Source of the DNA: Monosporascus cannonballus
Taxonomy: Eukaryota; Ascomycota; Sordariomycetes; Xylariales
DNA: 64,000 bases
Direction: 5' to 3'
NCBI GenBank assembly: GCA_004154925.1
Contig: QJNS01000010.1
Coordinates: 434,001-498,000 of the forward strand
The notes beneath the pieces are model-generated. The model did no database searches. It was not told the origin of the DNA and saw only the letters and a program-made list of their open reading frames with translations. The position numbers were made by a program, and so were the translations under genes. This document shows, one piece after another, positions 57,946 to 64,000 of the stretch (position 1 is the first letter of the stretch; each line of letters opens with the position of its first letter).

Positions 57946-59539
57946 ATATTTTTAATACTTTTAATATTTTAGTAATTCTATATTTGTATTATTTTTAATA
58001 TTTTTAATATTTTCCGTATTTGAAAAGTTTGTAATATCTTTATTATTATTAATTTTCTTTCGTTATGCGCGCGGTTTTTGCGGCTCGTATTTTTAGTTTT
58101 TTTCGAAACTTTTAAGTTATTAAAGCTTTAAATTATCGTTTAAACTAAGAAATATAGTACTAAGATAATTATTGCGTACTTAAGCTTAAACGACGTAAAA
58201 TAACGTATTATTCTTAAATTAATCGATATAAGTATTATTAAAATTTCTAAAAATTAGCTTTATATTTAATCTCGTATTTTAAGTTAGCGTTTTAATGCGA
58301 ATTAACGTTTTAACGATTTATTCGAAGCCTTTTTTTCTTAGTCTGTTATTATATTTCTTAAACTTTTTATTTTTGTATTATATTTCTAAATAGTTGTTAA
58401 GGCGTTTGTAAAGGTAAACGCGTACCTTTTATAAAATATTATTATTAGTAAAAATAATTTCGGTCTTTTTAACAAAGCTATTTTTTTGCCGCTAGCCGAT
58501 TTTTATAAACAATTTATAATACCTTTTAAACGAAAATAACGTTAACTTTTTTTAAAGCTAATACTTAATTTGTTTTTGGTTTTAATAAAACCCTCGAATA
58601 CGGCTTTATAAATTTAACGTATTTTAGGGCTTTATATCGAAAAACTTTTATTTCGGAATAGGCTTTAATAACGATTAATTATTATTTGATAATTTAATAT
58701 GAGACATATTATTAGCCTGTAGATAATTTTGTTATATTTCGAGCTTAATCGTAAAAATTTAAAAAACTTTATCTTAATCGAAATTATTAATTTTTTTAAT
58801 ATAAATTATATTTAAGTTTTTTAATAATAAATATATTCATTTTTACGTATTCTTTCGTTTTAAAAATTCTTCATATATTTAACGTATTAATTACGGCTTA
58901 ATAACCGCGTATTTTAATCCTATAATGCGAAATATTCATTTTTTTAGTTAATTTATTTTTAATATAATTTAAAACTTCGTATTACTTCGTACGAAATTTA
59001 CGAATAACGTATAGATAATTAACTGTTATTTTCGATTAAATTCTGCTTTTATTTCGTTTAAGAAAATTCCGGATCACTAAAAACCTTAATAATTTCGGTA
59101 TAATGTTATTCAATATAAATAATAATCGATAAACTAGAAAAACTTTTTATCTAAATTTATCTTAATAAAATAATAATTATATTAAAAATAAAATATAGTT
59201 TTTTTACAATAATTTCGAAAATTAAAAAATTTTAATATTAGTTATAAATTTTATATGAGAAATTAAGGTACCTTATAAATATTATTCGATTTCCTTTATT
59301 TTTCGAATAAATTAACGCCTTTTTAATTAATATGTTTTTTATATTTTTTCGAATACGTTAGAAATAAAAATATTAATACTATATATTAAGAAACGGTAAA
59401 GATTTAATTACATTACGAAATAACAGGGTTAATTGGAACCGAAGTCCGTTCGTTAAAATTAGCCGTCTAAAGCTAAATTCAAAACAGTGGAGAATTCAGC
59501 TTCAGCAGTTCCACTTCTGTCTTGCTCATTGACAGGGTC

Positions 59540-59795
59540 GGCACGGGCCATAAGAATCAGATTCTGAAAGTTTACGAACTTCACCTTAGTGTGTCCCTAG
59601 CGATGGAGAAAAAAACTGGTTGTGCGTGCGCACGAACCACGTCCCGAGATAAGATCAGCCAGTTATGTGGGGGTGGATCTGAATGTGTTAGGTCCTTGAA
59701 CCTAGATCTAGATATGGAGGTGGACTTGAATGTGGGCGGATGATGCGTACGATCAGGATATAAAGGCCCTGTCTTTTGATCAATTGAGGGCGGGA
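59540..59795 (+). repeat. Diverged direct copy of the left border sequence
   Basis: GTGTCCCTA...GGAGAAAA...GCGCACGAACCACGTCCC resembles 44430-44485, and GGCGGATGATGCG...GATATAAAGGCC...TTGATCAAT resembles 44563-44605. Minisatellite-like units lie at 59665-59742. The two copies have the same orientation and bracket the AT-rich block. Confidence 0.65.
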
Positions 59796-62700
59796 TTTAC
59801 CTCAGCTAGCTCAGGCCTCCCTGGCTCGTTTTCCCAATTTCTTCAAAGTCACTCAAGTACCGCTCCACAACGCTAAATATTAACCAATCAAATCCCAAAT
59901 CCCCGTAACGAGCCAGCAAAGCCTAAGTTATAATTACGTAAAAACGGCTTCGTTTAATGTATTTTTTTTTTAAAAAACAAAAATCCATAATAAATTAATA
60001 ATAATACGTTTTTGTAAATATATATATATATATATACGATTATTTCAACTATGGTTTATTATTAATATCATAATAATTTTGATTAGGACTTATTTGTTAT
60101 TTTTAAACCCCAACGTATATAATAGTTACAACCCGAACTCGTTACGTTATTATTCTTTTTCTTAAAATATAATAAATTCGAATTTTTCCACTTTTATCGA
60201 AGTACGCTCTTAAAACAAAATATACGTATACGTACCTTAAATTTCTAGCATTAATATAAAGAAATTAATATAACGTTTAAAATTTTTACTTGTAATTAGA
60301 TTTTGTAGGACAATTTAAGTCGAATTACTAGTTTAACCGTTCGGATTAACCGATTAATTAACGTATTAAAAAAACGAATATGTAAACAGTTATTAATATA
60401 CAAAAATTAAAAGAAAATTTTAATTTTTATTAATTAGGACCCCATTATATATAGATATTATAATATATTATATAAGAAGTTTATAATTTTTACAAAAAAG
60501 CTTGGATTTTGCCGTTTATCGGAAAAATTATCATTCGAAATTAACGTAATTTATACCACTTTAAACAAAAGTTAACGTTTTATAAAAAGGTTTACCTTTA
60601 ACTGGTTTAAAATTTTAAACCAGGTAATTATATATCTAAAGAAAATATGGTAATTATATAATACGAATCAAAAAACAAAACGGTTTCGTAATAATAATAA
60701 TCCGGATATTTTTATATGTTTTTCTTATAATCTTAATTATTATAATTAAAATAATTTTCAAAATTAACAATAATTATTTTTTTATTTATTAGGCCGGGTT
60801 TTATTATTTTTGGATTTATTACGGAATAATAATAATATATTAAAAAGGTTAAGTATTTACTAAAATTAGTATACGTTAAATAAAAATATAATTTGGTTAA
60901 TAAAAAGAATTAAAATAACCGTATGAATTTCTATATAATAATATAATTTTAATTAATATAAATTACGTTTTATAACTAGGTACGATAAAACGATATCATA
61001 TTTTAATACAATAATTTTAATATTTAAAACCATATTTATAATATAACGTTTCGATACAGTACCGTTATACGGAATATTATTACCGCCTTTATCTGTTATT
61101 ATAACCGTATTTTTTTTTAAAATAATTAAAATAATTTATATTTCGACTTAATTAATATTATAAAATAAAATAATTTTATAAAATATTATAATAATATCTG
61201 GTACCGCCGAATACTTTTTATTAGTTCGTAATTAATATTATCCGGATTTTATATCTGGTTTTTATTAATATATTTTATAAACGTAATAAACAAAATTCTT
61301 TAATTTTCCTAAATTAAAACGTATATAGTATAATAAATATTATTCGATTTTATTAAATACAATTAACGAAAACAAAGGCATTATCGACGGTACTTATAAT
61401 ATTTATCGAAAGTTTTTTTTAAAGAATATATAAATTTAAAAAAAATAATTTTATCGGTTTTCGAAACGTTTTTATTTTATCCATAAAAATTAAAAAAATA
61501 ATTAATTATATTCGAAAAATATAAGCTAATTAAGTTAAAATAACTAATCTATATAATAAGAAACGGTAATTTCTTTTTGTTCTTACCTTATTCTATATAT
61601 AAATAAATTTTTTATTTATAATTATACGTATTTATTGGCCCGATAATATAACCGGGATATATAAATATAAATAATTTTAAAAACGGATCGTTAATTTTTA
61701 AATAAAATAAAATAATTATATTAGAAATCGCCGAAATTCCATTTTTTCGAACTTTTTATTTTATATATATATAATATTTATATATTTACGTTATTTCTGC
61801 AGAAATTATATATTTAATACGAAAGTTTTATAAAAAAAACGTTTAATATATATAAAATGTCCCGGAATACCTTAATTCAAAACCTTTTTTCGAAAATTAA
61901 ATTTACCGAATTTATAAAATATATATACTTTCGGCTAACCGTCGCCGAATTTGAATTTATTGCGCATAATATAATTTCTAAATATCTTAAGTATACTAAA
62001 TAAATAAAGAAAATATAATAAAATCCTAATTAAAATACGTCAATAAATAAGGCTCTTTTTAAGGAAACTTTTTTATTATTATTTATTAATAATATATTAC
62101 TTAATAACGTAAATAATGTAACGGATAATTTATAAATATTTTAATTTTTAATTCCGAAATATAATTTATTTATATTATTTATTAAGCAATATAATCCTAA
62201 TTAAAACGTACCGAATAAGGCCTTTTTATTAGATAATTATAAGGCCGGAAATACTTTTACTACGGTTATTATTTTACAAGGCGATAACTTTTTTAACCTT
62301 ATTAAAAATAATAAACAATTATTAATCGATATCGTTTTTAACGATAAAAAATTACGAAATCTTTTTTAAAAACCCAGATTTATTTATGTTTTTTATATAT
62401 TATACGATATAACGGCGTTAATTATATTAGGTAACTAATCCCGATATTATTATTTTTTATACAGCCGGTTAATTGAATTATAATAAAAAAATACTTTATT
62501 TCGATTAGATATTCTGTTTTATAATATTAAATTAAATTTTATTAATTCGATTTTAATATTAAATCTGACTCCGATAAAATCCAAAATGAAAATATGGAAA
62601 ATACTTAATTAAAAGGGCGAATATCATAATCTGAAATTTGCTGGCGAATTTCGCCAGTCGAAAAATAATATATATAACGTTAATATTATTTTTTTCCGAA

Positions 62701-64000
62701 ATTCGTTTTTAATTAAGTATCGTATATTCTTATAATGCAAATTCTACACCCGTTATGCTTTTCCGCAAAATAAATATTATGTTATTTTGGATTTTCGTAA
62801 CGAAATTCTCGAACGTACTTATTTTTTGTTTCGGAATTTCTGACTTATTAAAAAGTATTTATTCTGGATTAAAAAATGGCTAAAAATCTAAAGATATTTT
62901 AATTATAGGTCGTAAAACTATAGAAATTAAGTTTATCGATTTTATTAATATTGTACTTATTATTAACGACGTAAATAAACTCAACTGGCTAAATAATGCA
63001 AAAAACGAAAATTAACTTATAAATAATTTTAATATAATTATTTAAAAAGTTTTTAATATTGAATTCGCTAAAAATAATTTGGTTTACAACGATCGTAATA
63101 TTCCGTATACGGAAAAACGTTATAATCCTATAATATAAATTATGGATAATTTAAATAATAGTTTTAATAAAGGCAATTTGTTATTGTTATTGTTATCGTC
63201 GGATAAATAAAATAAGGATTTATCGGATAAAAATAAGCCGTTAATATAGTTCTTTATTTTCCTGTTATTTTGTAATATATTTTTATATAAGCGATATAAT
63301 ACTTATATTATAATTTTAATATTAATACAACTTTGTTACTTACGCAATCTTAATCAATTAATTTCGGAATTATCTTATATATTACTGCGATTATTTAATC
63401 GGTTTATTAACGTAACTTATTTACCTTTAATAATAAAATTATAAATAAAAAGATAATATTCTACGATACGGTACGCGGCATAATTATTAACGAAATTAAT
63501 ATAAATAATTAAATTTATAATTTACAAAACGTTAATTAATTATATTTCGTTTTAATATTTTGTTTTTCGTAAAGTAATATAAAAATATCGTATTACTTAT
63601 AATTAAATATAACGTATAATTTCGGATTAACCCGTATATCTTATTTGTAATTCATTTGTTTATTAGTATTTTTAAGTACTTTCTAGGCTTTTTTCTTTTC
63701 CTTTTACTTTTTTTCCCATATTATTATAACTTATATATTAATAATTCCTTTTACGTTTTTAAATTCTAGAATTTGGTTCGTTTTAAACGCAATATTTATA
63801 TTTAAAATTCTTTAGAAATTTTTATTCGAATTATATAATAATGCCGAATATTTGGGAATTATATATAAATATTTTTTACCGTATTTCCATACGTAATTTA
63901 CATATTTATCACCCGTATAAATCCGTAAATTATAATATCTATAAAATAATTACATAATATATACTTTTTGGCCAAACGGCCCGGTTTATAAAGTTGTAAA
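59793..64000 (+). mobile_element. Element copy B (right arm of inverted pair, runs off the window)
   Basis: The same element as copy A in opposite orientation. Its outer end at 59797-59935 differs from copy A at only a few positions, mostly G-to-A and C-to-T, whereas the interior has many changes. Shared landmarks include a TA run near 60020 and the CCCGTATAAAT motif near 63915. Confidence 0.8.
60051..63249 (+). pseudogene. Decayed large ORF of element copy B
   Basis: The counterpart of the ORF in copy A. ATG 60051 opens MVY followed by stops, in a frame aligned to copy A's MAYHQYYDG. Recognisable shared segments are scattered over 3.2 kb. The TAG at 63247-63249 probably was a CAG; the sequence after it still aligns with copy A. 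Confidence 0.45.

Larger units (their letters stand above)
56120..59500 (+). mobile_element. AT-rich insertion between the inverted copies, PIF/Harbinger-like
   Basis: A 3.4-kb spacer of the inverted pair. Its two ends carry TTCAGCTTCAGCAG in direct orientation (56138 and 59493). It contains a transposase relic (57150-57502) and a small unmutated island at 57820-57945. Whether the two 14-bp words are true element ends is uncertain. Confidence 0.4.
45331..64000. other. AT-rich, RIP-like repeat block
   Basis: From here to the window end the base composition changes abruptly to strongly AT-rich, with TpA and ApT-rich words and stop codons in every frame. No intact gene is present. Relics of several elements are readable at protein level and are listed separately. 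Loss of CpA in favour of TpA across whole repeats is the known signature of repeat-induced point mutation in ascomycetes; here the pattern is judged by eye and not computed. Confidence 0.9.

Noticed and set aside
59522..59743. 73-codon frame in the unmutated island
   Set aside because: It overlaps minisatellite units and the border repeat, and has no family resemblance.
45331..64000. Possible mitochondrial DNA because of high AT content
   Set aside because: No mitochondrial proteins, rRNA or tRNAs, and relics of nuclear elements are present.
1..64000. CRISPR arrays, bacterial operons and ribosome binding sites
   Set aside because: No regularly spaced identical repeats; introns and gene families show a eukaryote.

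Overview
The window is nuclear DNA of a filamentous ascomycete. Genes are split by short (about 50-130 bp) GT-AG introns with clear branch points. The gene set is typically fungal, and an AT-rich tract looks like a repeat block eroded by repeat-induced point mutation (RIP). Class Sordariomycetes is likely from the protein sequences; I cannot place it more finely.

Layout. Positions 1-42.0 kb are gene-rich: a DUF2264 protein (-, cut by the left edge), a short-chain dehydrogenase (+), acetoacetyl-CoA synthetase (+), a small DUF1757-like membrane protein (-), the Gid7/WDR26 ubiquitin-ligase subunit (+), the dynamin Vps1 (+), a possible small acidic protein (+), an alpha-methylacyl-CoA racemase-type CoA transferase (-), the Gcn2 inhibitor Yih1/IMPACT (-), protein phosphatase 5 (+), RNase P/MRP subunit Pop8 (-), Spt4 (+), a 708-residue disordered protein (-), a Vhc1-type cation-chloride cotransporter (-), an Avt3-type amino acid transporter (+), RPB11 (+), LSm5 (-) and a DEDDy 3'-5' exonuclease (+). 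Several start exons are tiny (17-25 nt), so single-frame ORF calls give wrong starts for many of these genes.

Positions 42.3-45.3 kb are a transition zone of broken pieces: a Clr5-type protein frameshifted by a 14-bp tandem duplication, two short fragments copied from the intact cotransporter gene 12 kb away, a nuclease-like gene with one in-frame stop, a degenerate minisatellite and a strong GC-rich hairpin.

Positions 45.3-64.0 kb are very AT-rich DNA without intact genes. Translation nevertheless shows relics: a RecQ-like helicase (about 46.0-47.3 kb), a PIF/Harbinger-like transposase end (57.2-57.5 kb), and two copies of one element in inverted orientation (51.9-56.1 kb and 59.8-64.0+ kb), each carrying the same decayed large ORF. 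The outer ~140 bp of both copies are almost unmutated.

Functional links: two predicted vacuolar transporters (Vhc1, Avt3) are divergent over one 1.8-kb intergenic region, and vacuolar sorting GTPase Vps1 is in the same window. Gid7 (gluconeogenic enzyme turnover), Yih1 (amino-acid starvation signalling) and acetoacetyl-CoA synthetase are metabolic-control genes; RPB11, Spt4, LSm5 and Pop8 belong to RNA synthesis and processing. There is no gene cluster with one shared pathway. One intron of gid7 holds an 84+25 G run, a 10-N gap and a C run that look like a sequencing or assembly fault.
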